A DNA stretch of 64,000 bases, taken from positions 62,001 to 126,000 of the forward strand of contig NZ_PJCA01000031.1 of assembly GCF_002836355.1 (NCBI RefSeq), written 5' to 3'. The notes beneath the pieces are model-generated. The model saw only the letters and a list, made by a program, of their open reading frames with translations, did no database searches and had not been told where the DNA came from. This DNA is from Moritella sp. Urea-trap-13. Its GTDB lineage: Bacteria; Pseudomonadota; Gammaproteobacteria; Enterobacterales; Moritellaceae. Positions 1 to 8,818 of the stretch are shown piece after piece. The position numbers and the translations under genes are program-made. Position 1 is the first letter of the stretch. Each line of letters starts with the position of its first letter.

Positions 1-339
1 TCGCAATTACCTTTGGCCACGTTCTCTGAGCCAGCAGTTAAACCGACAATGCAAGCTGTCATTATGCCAACGCCTGTTCATCCTATTTTGAATACGGCAG
101 GATTAGCGCGCCCAGAAGCCAACGAGAAACAGCAAGAACCGTCATTATTCTCTGCGATAAGTGATTGGTTTAGTGTTAAACCGGTTAAACCTTGGCAAAA
201 AGGCACGCTAGCGAAAAAGGCAATGAAGCCTGGTGGGGAAGTACCTGAATTTGATTTTTTCTCTGAAAAAGTATTTGCCTATAAACAAGGTTCTATTGGT
301 GGTAATGGCGTAGGGGGCGGCGGTTGTGGCTGTAACTAA
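1..339 (+). CDS. DUF4266-like small protein with Gly/Cys-rich tail (5' end outside window)
   Basis: The reading frame is open to the left edge, so the true start, and probably a signal peptide, lies outside the window; a TTG at 13 is the first in-window start-like codon and is not convincing. The C-terminal third carries the pattern I associate with DUF4266 (WQKGTLAKKAM, a phenylalanine-rich stretch, then a tail ending GGGGCGCN). The protein is longer than the usual DUF4266 peptide because of a Pro-rich N-terminal part. It sits about 105 bp before a DUF3570 gene, a common partner. Function is unknown; the two tail cysteines could bind a metal or be redox-active, which is inference. Family assignment is by motif memory only. 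Confidence 0.7.
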   Translation, partial: SQLPLATFSEPAVKPTMQAVIMPTPVHPILNTAGLARPEANEKQQEPSLFSAISDWFSVKPVKPWQKGTLAKKAMKPGGEVPEFDFFSEKVFAYKQGSIGGNGVGGGGCGCN

Positions 340-401
340 ATATACCCATCACCGCCTGTAAACTTATCCTGTTTTATCATGAGTGGTTTATAAGGAATAG
401 C

Positions 402-429
402 TGATAAGTCACTGTTGATAAGCCACTGT
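402..429. repeat. 2 x 14-bp tandem duplication
   Basis: TGATAAGTCACTGT is followed directly by TGATAAGCCACTGT (one mismatch) in the gap before the DUF3570 gene. It is one of several short tandem duplications in intergenic gaps of this window. No regulatory role is evident. Confidence 0.75.
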
Positions 430-444
430 TGTAACTAATTAAAG

Positions 445-1662
445 ATGAATAAAATAATGAATATAAAATTACCGTTAACGATACTTGGTCTTGTTGCTGG
501 TTCAGCATCTGCAGCCGATCACATTTCTATCCATCATATGAACTTTGAAGAATACGGCGATAAAGTTAAAGCCGGTGATAATGTGTTGTCATTAGAAAAA
601 AATATTGGTTTAGATTGGACCATTACTGCTGAATTGGGTTATGACACTGTTTCTGGCGCTTCTCCAGCTTGGGTCGCGACGACACCATCATCTGGCTCAC
701 ATGACCAAATTACCCAAGATGCACAAAATATGACCTCGGAAGTGATCCGAGCGGGTTATGACCCCCATCGTGGCAATTATGAAATACGTCCTGTTGAGCT
801 AGAAGATACCCGTTATTCTGCGTCAACTAATGTGACCTACCGTGATAAAGACCGTGATGAATGGACTGCCGGGGTAAATTATTCGCAAGAGGAAGATTAC
901 AAGAGTATGGGCGCCAATGCGAAAGCGCTGTTCTATACCGACAATACTAAAAACCGTTCGTTTAGTGTTGGTGGCTCGATATTGACGGATCAGACATTAG
1001 CATTCCAAGAATATCAAAATGGTGGTAATGCCCAAGCATGGCAAGACATTTTCACATCGAGTATGGAAGTGGGCATGTCACAAGTATTCACACCTAATTT
1101 ATATGCCATTTTCACGGCTTATGGCGGTTATAAAAGTGGTTATTTAAGTAATCATTATTTGACCGTACTACGTGAAGTAGATATTGATGGTGACGGTTCA
1201 ATTGGTGATGATGAGGTGTTTTTAGGACAAGATTCACGTCCTGATACTCGTATTTCTGGTGGCGTGAACTTGCAAACATTCTACAGCGTTAGCGACAGCG
1301 TTGTTGTTCGTCCTCGTTATAAATTCTTTACCGATGACTGGGGCGTAACGTCACATCAACTCGGCGGTAAAATGAGTGTCAAAGTAACTGATTGGTTAAC
1401 GTTTGCGCCAGGTTATTTTTGGTACACCCAACAAGGGGCGAACTTCTTTATTGATCCTAAAGCACAAGATCCTACTTTTGCATCAACAGGTTACGCCACT
1501 TCAGATATTCGGTTAGGTGATTTTAATGCTAATGCCTATGAACTGGGTGCAAGCATTAAGTTATCGTCTAAATGGCGTATGAATGCCTTGGCTGCTTATT
1601 ATGAACAGAGTAATGGTTATGCCAGTAATTGGTGGGCAGTGGGAGTGACTTATGACTACTAA
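445..1662 (+). CDS. DUF3570 family outer-membrane beta-barrel protein
   Basis: This 405-residue protein has a signal peptide (residues 1-23, cut near ASA-A). The rest alternates polar and aromatic residues and ends in VGVTYDY, as expected of an outer-membrane beta-barrel. The N-terminal region (MNFEEYGDKV, then DTVSGASPAW at 67-76) matches DUF3570 as I remember it. Two features stand out: D67-x-x-SGAS, which resembles the acceptor motif of ApbE flavin transferases, and a textbook EF-hand loop at 246-257 (DIDGDGSIGDDE), probably in a surface loop binding calcium. The ApbE-like gene overlaps its 3' end by 11 bp, so the two are co-translated. The role of the family is not established. Confidence 0.8.
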   Translation: MNKIMNIKLPLTILGLVAGSASAADHISIHHMNFEEYGDKVKAGDNVLSLEKNIGLDWTITAELGYDTVSGASPAWVATTPSSGSHDQITQDAQNMTSEVIRAGYDPHRGNYEIRPVELEDTRYSASTNVTYRDKDRDEWTAGVNYSQEEDYKSMGANAKALFYTDNTKNRSFSVGGSILTDQTLAFQEYQNGGNAQAWQDIFTSSMEVGMSQVFTPNLYAIFTAYGGYKSGYLSNHYLTVLREVDIDGDGSIGDDEVFLGQDSRPDTRISGGVNLQTFYSVSDSVVVRPRYKFFTDDWGVTSHQLGGKMSVKVTDWLTFAPGYFWYTQQGANFFIDPKAQDPTFASTGYATSDIRLGDFNANAYELGASIKLSSKWRMNALAAYYEQSNGYASNWWAVGVTYDY

Positions 1663-2539
1663 CCAAGCCTATACGCACCATTTTATGGGCATGACTGTAC
1701 CTTGTGAAGTGACTTTAATTACGATTGATGCTGCGACTAATGCCGCGCAAATAGCCCGTGATATAGAAGTAAATACCAAACGATTGGAAGCCAAGTTTAA
1801 CTTCTATTCGGATACGTCCATGCTCACTACCTTGATTAATCAGCGAGAGGGCAAGCGGGTAATGGTCGATGCTGAGACTCGCGATATTTTAACCAAGGTT
1901 CGTGATTATAGTGCGTTAACGCAGGGTATTTTTGATATTACCGTTGGCACAGTGAAAGCATTATTACAGCGCAGTACCCTAACGCGAGAGCAAATCTATC
2001 AAGATGCGGCGCCTTATATGGGGCTGAGCGCCTGGGAGATTGAAGATGATTACTTACTCTTACATTTTCCACTTACTCAGTTAGACCTTGGTGGTGTGAT
2101 TAAAGAAGTCGCTGTTGATCAAGCGCTGGCGATGGCATCAGCATCAAGCAGTGGTGTACTGATTAACTTTGGTGGTGATATTCGTGTTGCAGGTAAAAAA
2201 TCTGATGGTGATGATTTTATTGTCGGGGTGGTTAATCCCCATGAGCAAACACAAGCGTTGTTTGCCTTACCGTTACGTAATCAAGCGCTGACCACGTCGG
2301 CACATTATGCCAGGCGACAGCAGTTTTCAGATCATGACAGTTCGCACATACTGGCTTCGCAGGATACTCATAAACAGGTTATGTCTGTAACCGTTGTCGC
2401 GAACACGGCTTTACAAGCTGGGATCATGAGTACCGCATTAACAATTAACCCTCGTTTAACCGTTCCTGAAGAGATCGGTTTTGCACTGGTAGATGAACAA
2501 TTAAATGTTCACCAAAATACGGATTTTTTATTACTATGA
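1652..2539 (+). CDS. ApbE-like FAD:protein FMN transferase
   Basis: ApbE enzymes move FMN from FAD onto a Thr or Ser of a target protein, using Mg2+. The 295-residue product has the family hallmarks in order: MGMTVPCEV near the start, FDITVGT in the middle, LDLGGVIKEVAVDQA, the NFGGDI nucleotide-binding strand and a TTSAHYARR segment. There is no signal peptide or lipobox, unlike classical periplasmic ApbE, so it appears cytoplasmic. It overlaps the DUF3570 gene by 11 bp and the dsbD start by ATGA, indicating a single translationally coupled unit. The likely substrate is encoded beside it, DUF3570 being the best candidate, but that is inference. Confidence 0.82.
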   Translation: MTTNQAYTHHFMGMTVPCEVTLITIDAATNAAQIARDIEVNTKRLEAKFNFYSDTSMLTTLINQREGKRVMVDAETRDILTKVRDYSALTQGIFDITVGTVKALLQRSTLTREQIYQDAAPYMGLSAWEIEDDYLLLHFPLTQLDLGGVIKEVAVDQALAMASASSSGVLINFGGDIRVAGKKSDGDDFIVGVVNPHEQTQALFALPLRNQALTTSAHYARRQQFSDHDSSHILASQDTHKQVMSVTVVANTALQAGIMSTALTINPRLTVPEEIGFALVDEQLNVHQNTDFLLL

Positions 2540-4497
2540 AGTTATTTTTAAAAACATCGCTACAGACAAATAAGGCTGTAGCGCAGTGCATTATTTTCCT
2601 GATGTTACTCATGAGTATCTGCGTATCAACCTGGGCACAAGCGGGCAGTAATACACAGGCCAAATTTTTAACGGTAAACGAGGCATTTCCATTCACCTCT
2701 CAAATATCTCGCTCGACTGATGGCGATAAATTGGTGCTTAACTTTGCGACTCAAGCTGGCTATTACCTTTACCATAAACGCTTTTTGTTTAAAGCTATCA
2801 ATAGTGATCTCGATGGTAATATAAATGGTGATATCAGTTTAGCTAAGCCGCAATTCTCAGTGCAGGCAGAGCAGAAGCAAGATCCTAACTTTGGCTTAGT
2901 TAAAGTTTATCATCAAGCGTTAACGATCACGTTACCTTTCACTGGCAGTGGTAATGTGAAGGTCAGTTATCAGGGTTGTGCCGATAGCGGCTTATGTTAT
3001 TTACCACAACGTAAAATAATTAATGTGAGTGCGGTTGATTCTAATGGCATTGATGTTAACGATGCTAAGGGAGTGAATGAAAATAAGGTTCCTGCTGTTA
3101 TAACTGCTGCGGTAAAAGCACACACAACAGCAGCAAGCAGTTCATTGGTAGCGGCTGTTAATGATACGGCGAATGACAGTCAAGGTTTGGCTAGCATGCT
3201 CGCTGGTACCGGGCGTGCTCAAGCATTGTTATTATTCTTCGTACTTGGTTTAGGGCTTGCATTTACGCCTTGTGTGTTGCCGATGATCCCGATTTTATCG
3301 AGTATTATTGGCGGGCAAGGTGATGGCATGACTGGGTGGAAAGGTTTCTATATTTCGTTAGCGTATGTGCTTGGCATGGCATCGAGCTATGCCATGATTG
3401 GCGTGTTGATGGCGACAGTGGGTCAAGGTATTAATATCCAAGCTGCGATGCAGCAAACTTGGTTGTTGGTGATTTTTGCGGGACTGTTTGTATTACTTGC
3501 TTTAGCTATGTTTGGGGTTTATGAACTGCAATTACCATCGCGATTGCAGGTGGCGTTAAATAACCAATCACAACGATTATCTGGCGGAAAGGTATTTACT
3601 GTGTTCATGATGGGCGCTATTTCTGCCTTGGTTGTTTCACCTTGTGTGTCTGCACCTTTAGCGGGGGCATTATTATATGTATCGACCACACAGGACTGGC
3701 TATTCGGTGGTGGTGTATTATTTGTAATGGCGTTAGGCATGGGCGTACCGTTAGTGATTATTGGTACATCAGGCGGGAAATTCTTACCGCGCAGTGGTCC
3801 TTGGATGATCCGCGTTAAACAAGGTTTTGGCGTGATGTTATTAGCGATAGCGATATTACTGATAAGCCGGTTTGCAGCACCATCGGTAACACTTGGATTA
3901 TGGGCGCTGTTGATTATCAGCTGTGCGATGTACATCCATAATATGACTGATATACAAGTCAGTCGATTTTGGTTACGTCACGTGGTGGTGTTCGTATCCT
4001 TGGTTTATGGCGCGATGCTTATGATTGGCGTGGTGACGGGGGCTGATGATTTAGCCGATCCGCTGCAACATATTACCCAGCGAGGTGTGATGAATAAAGG
4101 TACTGAACAAGGTTCACAACCGTTATTTATGAAAACAGCGTCGCTAACTAAAATTGAAACGGCAATTAATAACTTACCTGCGCTTAAAGCGGTGACTATG
4201 GTAGATCTGTTCGCAGACTGGTGTACATCATGCAAAGTGATGGATAAGCAGGTATTTTCTCATGCAGACGTGGTCGCTAAAATGACAGGTATTAATGCAA
4301 TGAAGTTTGATATTACCGACAATACCAAAGCACAATCTGACTGGATGGCGAAAGCGCAGTTATTTGGTCCACCAAGTATGATGTTCTTTGATGCCGATGG
4401 TCAGGAGTTGCAACAATTACGCGTTGTTGGAGAAATGGATAAACAGCAGTTCTTGGCGCATCTGGAACTGGTTGTGGGCACTGTACCTGTGAGCTAG
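2536..4497 (+). CDS. dsbD: Thiol:disulfide interchange protein DsbD
   Basis: DsbD carries electrons from cytoplasmic thioredoxin across the inner membrane to periplasmic thiol proteins. All three modules and all six redox cysteines are visible: an N-terminal signal, a periplasmic alpha domain with Cys148 and Cys154 (GCADSGLCYLP), an eight-helix membrane domain with Cys246 (FTPCVLP) and Cys370 (VSPCVSAP), and a C-terminal thioredoxin domain with WCTSC (Cys563, Cys566). At 653 residues it is slightly longer than the E. coli protein because of an Ala/Thr-rich linker at about 165-220. The start overlaps the ApbE-like stop (ATGA), so here it belongs to the DUF4266/DUF3570/ApbE operon. It may serve this system or be the general DsbD. 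Confidence 0.92.
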   Translation: MKLFLKTSLQTNKAVAQCIIFLMLLMSICVSTWAQAGSNTQAKFLTVNEAFPFTSQISRSTDGDKLVLNFATQAGYYLYHKRFLFKAINSDLDGNINGDISLAKPQFSVQAEQKQDPNFGLVKVYHQALTITLPFTGSGNVKVSYQGCADSGLCYLPQRKIINVSAVDSNGIDVNDAKGVNENKVPAVITAAVKAHTTAASSSLVAAVNDTANDSQGLASMLAGTGRAQALLLFFVLGLGLAFTPCVLPMIPILSSIIGGQGDGMTGWKGFYISLAYVLGMASSYAMIGVLMATVGQGINIQAAMQQTWLLVIFAGLFVLLALAMFGVYELQLPSRLQVALNNQSQRLSGGKVFTVFMMGAISALVVSPCVSAPLAGALLYVSTTQDWLFGGGVLFVMALGMGVPLVIIGTSGGKFLPRSGPWMIRVKQGFGVMLLAIAILLISRFAAPSVTLGLWALLIISCAMYIHNMTDIQVSRFWLRHVVVFVSLVYGAMLMIGVVTGADDLADPLQHITQRGVMNKGTEQGSQPLFMKTASLTKIETAINNLPALKAVTMVDLFADWCTSCKVMDKQVFSHADVVAKMTGINAMKFDITDNTKAQSDWMAKAQLFGPPSMMFFDADGQELQQLRVVGEMDKQQFLAHLELVVGTVPVS

Positions 4498-4516
4498 TTT
4501 AGTCTATATGGTTATT

Positions 4517-4560
4517 CAGTAATATTGGGCTGGTTAGATAAAACTAGCCCAATATTACTG
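4517..4560. terminator. Bidirectional terminator-like hairpin
   Basis: A perfect 15-bp inverted repeat (CAGTAATATTGGGCT and its complement) with a 14-nt loop lies between the convergent dsbD and GTPase genes. There is no clear U-run on either side, so it could be rho-assisted or only protect mRNA ends. Confidence 0.6.
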
Positions 4561-4600
4561 CTTATAACTCTCTTATATAGACTGGCTCATATAGACAGAT

Positions 4601-6151
4601 TTACAATATGTTTTTAAACAGGCTTTTACCACCTTTAAATACGCGCTTAAATTGTGCTGTTGCACTGGTATTGCCACCCTCTAAACGTTGTCGATTACGT
4701 TGCACGTTAATGCTTGCATCGAGATTACTGGCAATCAGTTGCTCTAAACTTTCAAGCCCCCAGACCTGTGATTCGCTAGAAAACGATGTCGGGATGATGT
4801 TATCCAAGTTGAGCAGTTTTTGATTGTATTCAATGGCTTTATTGATGGTATCCACTTTGGGCGAATCAGGCTGGTTTAAATCATAAGGTGGCGACCATTC
4901 TGCTAACGGTTTTAACTTATCAACTTGATTTAAGATCCCGGTAAACACAGGCTTCTTACGATGTAAGTTATCCTTGTGCGCGTAAAACTCTTCTAAGCTG
5001 AGCATAAATTGGCGATCAAGTTGGCGTGATGATTGGTTGGCTTTTAACACCCACAGCACCATGTCTGCATTCGTCACATGTTTGAGTACTGTTTTGTTGG
5101 TTTTGTCATTACCATCAAGGCCGGGTAAATCCACCAAGTTCAGCACTTCAATATCACCGACGGCACAGCTATAGACATTCACTGCGTTAGTAGAGGGCAG
5201 TGCACTTACCTCTGCATCCAGAGCGCCTTTAATTGTATTAATCAGCGATGACTTACCCGCACTAATTTGTCCGATAACGGCAATGCGTAGAGGCTCTAGT
5301 GGTTTAGGCTCACTTTGCTCATCTTCCACTGCGATAGTACTTTTCTTAATGTCTTTATCTTCAATCGAAAAGCGGCCACTGTATAAATCAATCGAAACGG
5401 CAGCCACTTCTTGCAGAAATGCGCGTTTCATATTGAGTTGTAAATTATCGCCGACGTTACCAGCAATATCGCCGAGCAACTTGTTGCGCACTTCTTTAGT
5501 GATCGCAGCAACAGGGTTGATAAATTGATAAACGCGATAAGCTTTACTGACTAAGCTTGCCGCTTGTTTTCCGGTTGCTATTTTGTCTTGGTGATCAAAA
5601 GCAAACTTGAGGTGTGAGACTTTAATGCTTTCAACAAAAGGCACGTTGTCTTTGAGGGTTGCACGGTAACGTCTGCTGACTTCTTCCAGTAGCTTTAAAC
5701 CGTCGGTGACTGAAAATTGTAAATCACCGCGAGAGAATGCTTGTGCAGTCGCATTGGCGATAACTAAACCATGGTTTTTTAACGATCCCCAGGCATCATC
5801 TTCGGCTAATTGTGTGTCAATATTTTCATTAAGGCGCTGCCAAATTACATTTTCAGCTTCAGACCAGTCAGCAGAAGCTTGAACGAGACTGTCTTCGCTG
5901 TCTTCGCTGACTTCCTGTGTCGCTACTTTGATGTTGGCTTTTCTGCGTAGCCATAGCAAGGGGATGTAGAAAAGGAAAAAACTAGCGACCAGCGCGATAG
6001 CAAAATGTAAGGTGTAACCATATTGGATAATGGCGTATAAACCAAAGCCACACAGTACCAATACTGGTAGCAATATAGCCAAAGTAAGTACGGCGGTGAC
6101 ACCACTTGAAAGCTTGTCTAATTGAGTCAGGCTGTTTTTAACGCGTCTCAC
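4601..6151 (-). CDS. Membrane-anchored dynamin/YcjX-like P-loop GTPase
   Basis: This 516-residue protein starts with GTG. It has two hydrophobic helices (about 22-45 and 48-68), a charged helical middle region, then a GTPase domain: G1 GQISAGKSS at 294-302, Switch I threonine around 321, G3 DLPG at 341-344 and a variant G4 NQVD at 408-411. It starts 14 bp inside the end of a second GTPase gene, so the pair is one operon and may act together at the inner membrane. I do not recognise a named family member. Membrane association and GTP binding are well supported; the cellular task is not. Confidence 0.75.
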   Translation of the reverse strand: MRRVKNSLTQLDKLSSGVTAVLTLAILLPVLVLCGFGLYAIIQYGYTLHFAIALVASFFLFYIPLLWLRRKANIKVATQEVSEDSEDSLVQASADWSEAENVIWQRLNENIDTQLAEDDAWGSLKNHGLVIANATAQAFSRGDLQFSVTDGLKLLEEVSRRYRATLKDNVPFVESIKVSHLKFAFDHQDKIATGKQAASLVSKAYRVYQFINPVAAITKEVRNKLLGDIAGNVGDNLQLNMKRAFLQEVAAVSIDLYSGRFSIEDKDIKKSTIAVEDEQSEPKPLEPLRIAVIGQISAGKSSLINTIKGALDAEVSALPSTNAVNVYSCAVGDIEVLNLVDLPGLDGNDKTNKTVLKHVTNADMVLWVLKANQSSRQLDRQFMLSLEEFYAHKDNLHRKKPVFTGILNQVDKLKPLAEWSPPYDLNQPDSPKVDTINKAIEYNQKLLNLDNIIPTSFSSESQVWGLESLEQLIASNLDASINVQRNRQRLEGGNTSATAQFKRVFKGGKSLFKNIL

Positions 6152-7235
6152 TTTTTGCTACCTCTTTAATATTTGCTAATGCGTCTTTGTATACGTCCTG
6201 CATATCTTGATTCGACACCGTTTCACCTTTGCTTTTATGGTACATGTATTTACACGCAGCGCGACCAATAGCATAGGTGGATGCAAAACTAATGACTGCA
6301 GCAGATGCACTGCCGATGGTTTGTCCATAAGCTGGAATGAGTTTAACTAACTGGCGGATCCCGAGCTTAGACGCATATTGAAAGGCAAAGCCAGATCCTA
6401 ATGTTCCGATAAACTCTGCAAAGGCCTGTTTATCCCAATCGACACCGTATTGATTTGCCAAACTGTGGAGCATTTTTGCTTGAATGCTTGGCACTGCGAC
6501 TAAACCCACGGCGGGTATTGCATCAGCCGCGCCAGCGGAACCTGCGTACCAGAGTATTTCAGTTTTTAGTTTTTGAAAGTTAGCGCCTTCGGTATCGTCA
6601 TGTTGCTGCTGTTGATTAAATTGTTGGATGATCGGTAATAGTTCGGCCAGCTTTTCTGTTAGTGCGGGTATACCGAATGTCTCGCCGTTGGCCAATTCAA
6701 AATCAACTTCAAGGTAAGCGAGCTGCTCACCCCATATTTTCTCGAACTGTTGCTGGTTATATTGCACCGTTTTAGCTTGCTCATCGGCGCTTACTTGTTT
6801 AACCGCGGTGTGGATGATTAAGATTTGTTTGATTGAATTTTGCTTTTTAATCTTCTGCAATGCATTGATAACATCGCTTTGTTCAGGTTCTTCAGCTTTA
6901 GCGATGACAAGTAAAGCATGGCCTTGTTGCGCGCTGATCTCAATATCCTCTGCCGGATCATAATCTGCTTCTGACAATCCTCGGGTATCAAGAAAGCGCA
7001 GTAAGGGCGTTGCTTTAGGGTAGTTATAAGCGTGCGATGTCATGGTACAAGGTTCGAAACCATTACCGACTTCAACATCGCTATCGCCAGTGATAGCTTG
7101 TATTAACGAAGATTTACCTGCGCCTGTTTTACCTAATAACCACAGTGTCGGCAAATACGTATTTTGATACTCGAATGCTTTGGCGATATCTGGGTTTTTA
7201 CTTGGGTTGATAAATTCTTTTATGGCATCAAACAT
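6138..7235 (-). CDS. GTPase with hydrophobic C-terminal (DUF697-like) domain
   Basis: The first gene of the GTPase pair encodes 365 residues. G1 is GKTGAGKSS at 35-43 and G3 is DTRG at 83-86; a helical part (about 225-330) rich in Ala, Gly and aromatics follows, resembling the membrane-inserting DUF697 domain of YcjF/Era-like GTPases. The ATG at 7235 is the only sensible start. The overlapping downstream gene is also a GTPase, so a hetero-oligomeric membrane GTPase is plausible. The closest known analogues are YeeP/YcjX-YcjF-type proteins, whose roles are poorly defined; assignment to a subfamily is inference. Confidence 0.72.
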   Translation of the reverse strand: MFDAIKEFINPSKNPDIAKAFEYQNTYLPTLWLLGKTGAGKSSLIQAITGDSDVEVGNGFEPCTMTSHAYNYPKATPLLRFLDTRGLSEADYDPAEDIEISAQQGHALLVIAKAEEPEQSDVINALQKIKKQNSIKQILIIHTAVKQVSADEQAKTVQYNQQQFEKIWGEQLAYLEVDFELANGETFGIPALTEKLAELLPIIQQFNQQQQHDDTEGANFQKLKTEILWYAGSAGAADAIPAVGLVAVPSIQAKMLHSLANQYGVDWDKQAFAEFIGTLGSGFAFQYASKLGIRQLVKLIPAYGQTIGSASAAVISFASTYAIGRAACKYMYHKSKGETVSNQDMQDVYKDALANIKEVAKSETR

Positions 7236-7478
7236 ATTATTTTTATTGCCTCATAAACGATAAGTATAGAAATCATAATGTATTTTGTTATTCATGCATA
7301 TTTCGTTTTGAATAAGTCTTCACAATATGACATAAAAACAGTAAACGTTAAATTACCCCGCGAGCCTTGCTTCGTGTTAGAATGCACGCCAATATCCAAC
7401 TGTTACTTATTCCGACCTTAACAGTTTATTACCTATTGAAGTTTATTTTACCTATTTATCAAATACCTGAGATTAAAA

Positions 7479-8690
7479 ATGCCATTTTCTAAGTTTGGAT
7501 TAAACAAATTAATTACACAAGCGGTAGCGGAACAAGGCTATACGCAACCAACTCCAATTCAACAAAAAGCAATACCGGCTATTTTATCGGGTAAAAACCT
7601 GATCGCGGCTGCGCAAACAGGCACAGGTAAAACAGCAAGTTTTGTATTACCACTATTACAAATGTTCAGCCACAAACATACATTACGTGGTAAACGTATT
7701 CGTGCGCTGATCTTAACGCCAACACGCGAACTAGCGGTTCAGGTAGCTGAAAATGTTGAGCAATACGGTCGTCACTTACACCTTACATCAATGGCGATGT
7801 ACGGTGGTGTTGACATAGATCCACAGAAACAACGTCTAATCGAAGGCGTTGATATTCTGGTTGCGACGCCTGGTCGTTTATTAGATATGATCCATCAACG
7901 TGCACTTCATTTTGATGAACTAGAAGTATTGGTTATTGATGAAGCGGACAGAATGCTAGACATGGGTTTTGTTAACGACATCAACAAAATCATCGAGCGT
8001 TTACCGCAAGAACGTCAAAACTTATTGTTCTCGGCAACGTTATCGAACAAAGTACGTTTCTTAGCAAAAACTGCGATTAACTACGCACTGGAAATTTCGA
8101 TTGAACCAGAAAACACAACTGCACCAGAAATTGACCAGTGGTTAACAGTGGTTGATAAAGATGTGAAATCTGCATTGCTTAGCCATTTGATTATTGAAAA
8201 TGACTGGAAGCAAGCGTTGATCTTTATTGAGACTAAACGTGGCGCGGCTAAATTAGTTTCTCAGCTTGAAAAACGCGGTATCAAAGCGGAATCATTCCAC
8301 AGTGGCCGTAGCCAAGCGATGCGTGAGCAGTTACTTGCAGAATTTAAAGCCGGTGATCTAGGCTTACTTGTTGCAACTGGTGTTGCTTCTCGTGGTATTG
8401 ATATTGATGATTTAGATCGTGTAGTTAACTACGATCTACCTGAAGAAGCCGCTGATTATGTTCACCGTATTGGTCGTACTGGCCGTGCTGGTGCAACGGG
8501 TGAAGCTATTTCACTGGTATCTCGTGATGATTTCCGTAGCTTATGTGCTATCGAACAATTGCTAGAGCACGTTATTGAACGTAAAGAAGTGGAAGGTTTT
8601 GAAGCGAAAGTGGGTATCCCTGATTCTATCTTAGGTTATGTACCAAAACGTTCACAACCGCCACGTCGTCGACGTCCGGTAAAAAAATAA
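7479..8690 (+). CDS. DEAD-box ATP-dependent RNA helicase, RhlE-like
   Basis: All DEAD-box motifs are present in 403 residues: Q motif (GYTQPTPIQ), I AAQTGTGKT, Ia PTRELA, Ib TPGRLLD, II DEAD, III SAT, IV ALIFIETK, V ATGVASRGIDI and VI HRIGRTGRAG. A short basic tail (RSQPPRRRRPVKK) probably binds RNA. The lack of a long C-terminal extension and the N-terminus (MPFSKFGLNKLI) are typical of RhlE, which works in ribosome assembly and RNA turnover and often helps cold growth. A 243-bp leader precedes it, in which I see no defined element. A hairpin with a U-run follows it. Confidence 0.88.
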   Translation: MPFSKFGLNKLITQAVAEQGYTQPTPIQQKAIPAILSGKNLIAAAQTGTGKTASFVLPLLQMFSHKHTLRGKRIRALILTPTRELAVQVAENVEQYGRHLHLTSMAMYGGVDIDPQKQRLIEGVDILVATPGRLLDMIHQRALHFDELEVLVIDEADRMLDMGFVNDINKIIERLPQERQNLLFSATLSNKVRFLAKTAINYALEISIEPENTTAPEIDQWLTVVDKDVKSALLSHLIIENDWKQALIFIETKRGAAKLVSQLEKRGIKAESFHSGRSQAMREQLLAEFKAGDLGLLVATGVASRGIDIDDLDRVVNYDLPEEAADYVHRIGRTGRAGATGEAISLVSRDDFRSLCAIEQLLEHVIERKEVEGFEAKVGIPDSILGYVPKRSQPPRRRRPVKK

Positions 8691-8722
8691 GAACTGTTCT
8701 TTAAGCTTGGCTTATTAAGAAT

Positions 8723-8786
8723 AGCCAGTATTAAAAATAGGTAGTGTTGAAAAGAGATAGTACTGAAAATTAACAGTACTTAGTAT
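8723..8786. repeat. About 4 x 16-bp degenerate tandem repeat
   Basis: Four consecutive 16-bp units with consensus near AGNTAGTANTGAAAAT fill the gap between the convergent helicase and cyclase genes. Units two and three are the closest pair; the fourth is weak. No function is apparent. Confidence 0.65.
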
Positions 8787-8792
8787 GAATTG

Positions 8793-8818
8793 AAGCGACT
8801 CACTTGAGTCGCTTTTTT
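8793..8818 (+). terminator. Rho-independent terminator of the helicase gene
   Basis: AAGCGACTC and its complement form a short stem with a 4-nt loop, followed by six T residues on the plus strand. The hairpin overlaps the stop codon of the opposing cyclase gene. Confidence 0.8.

Noticed and set aside
2445-2696. Minus-strand frame across the ApbE-DsbD junction
   Set aside because: Shadow of two strongly supported coupled genes on the plus strand.
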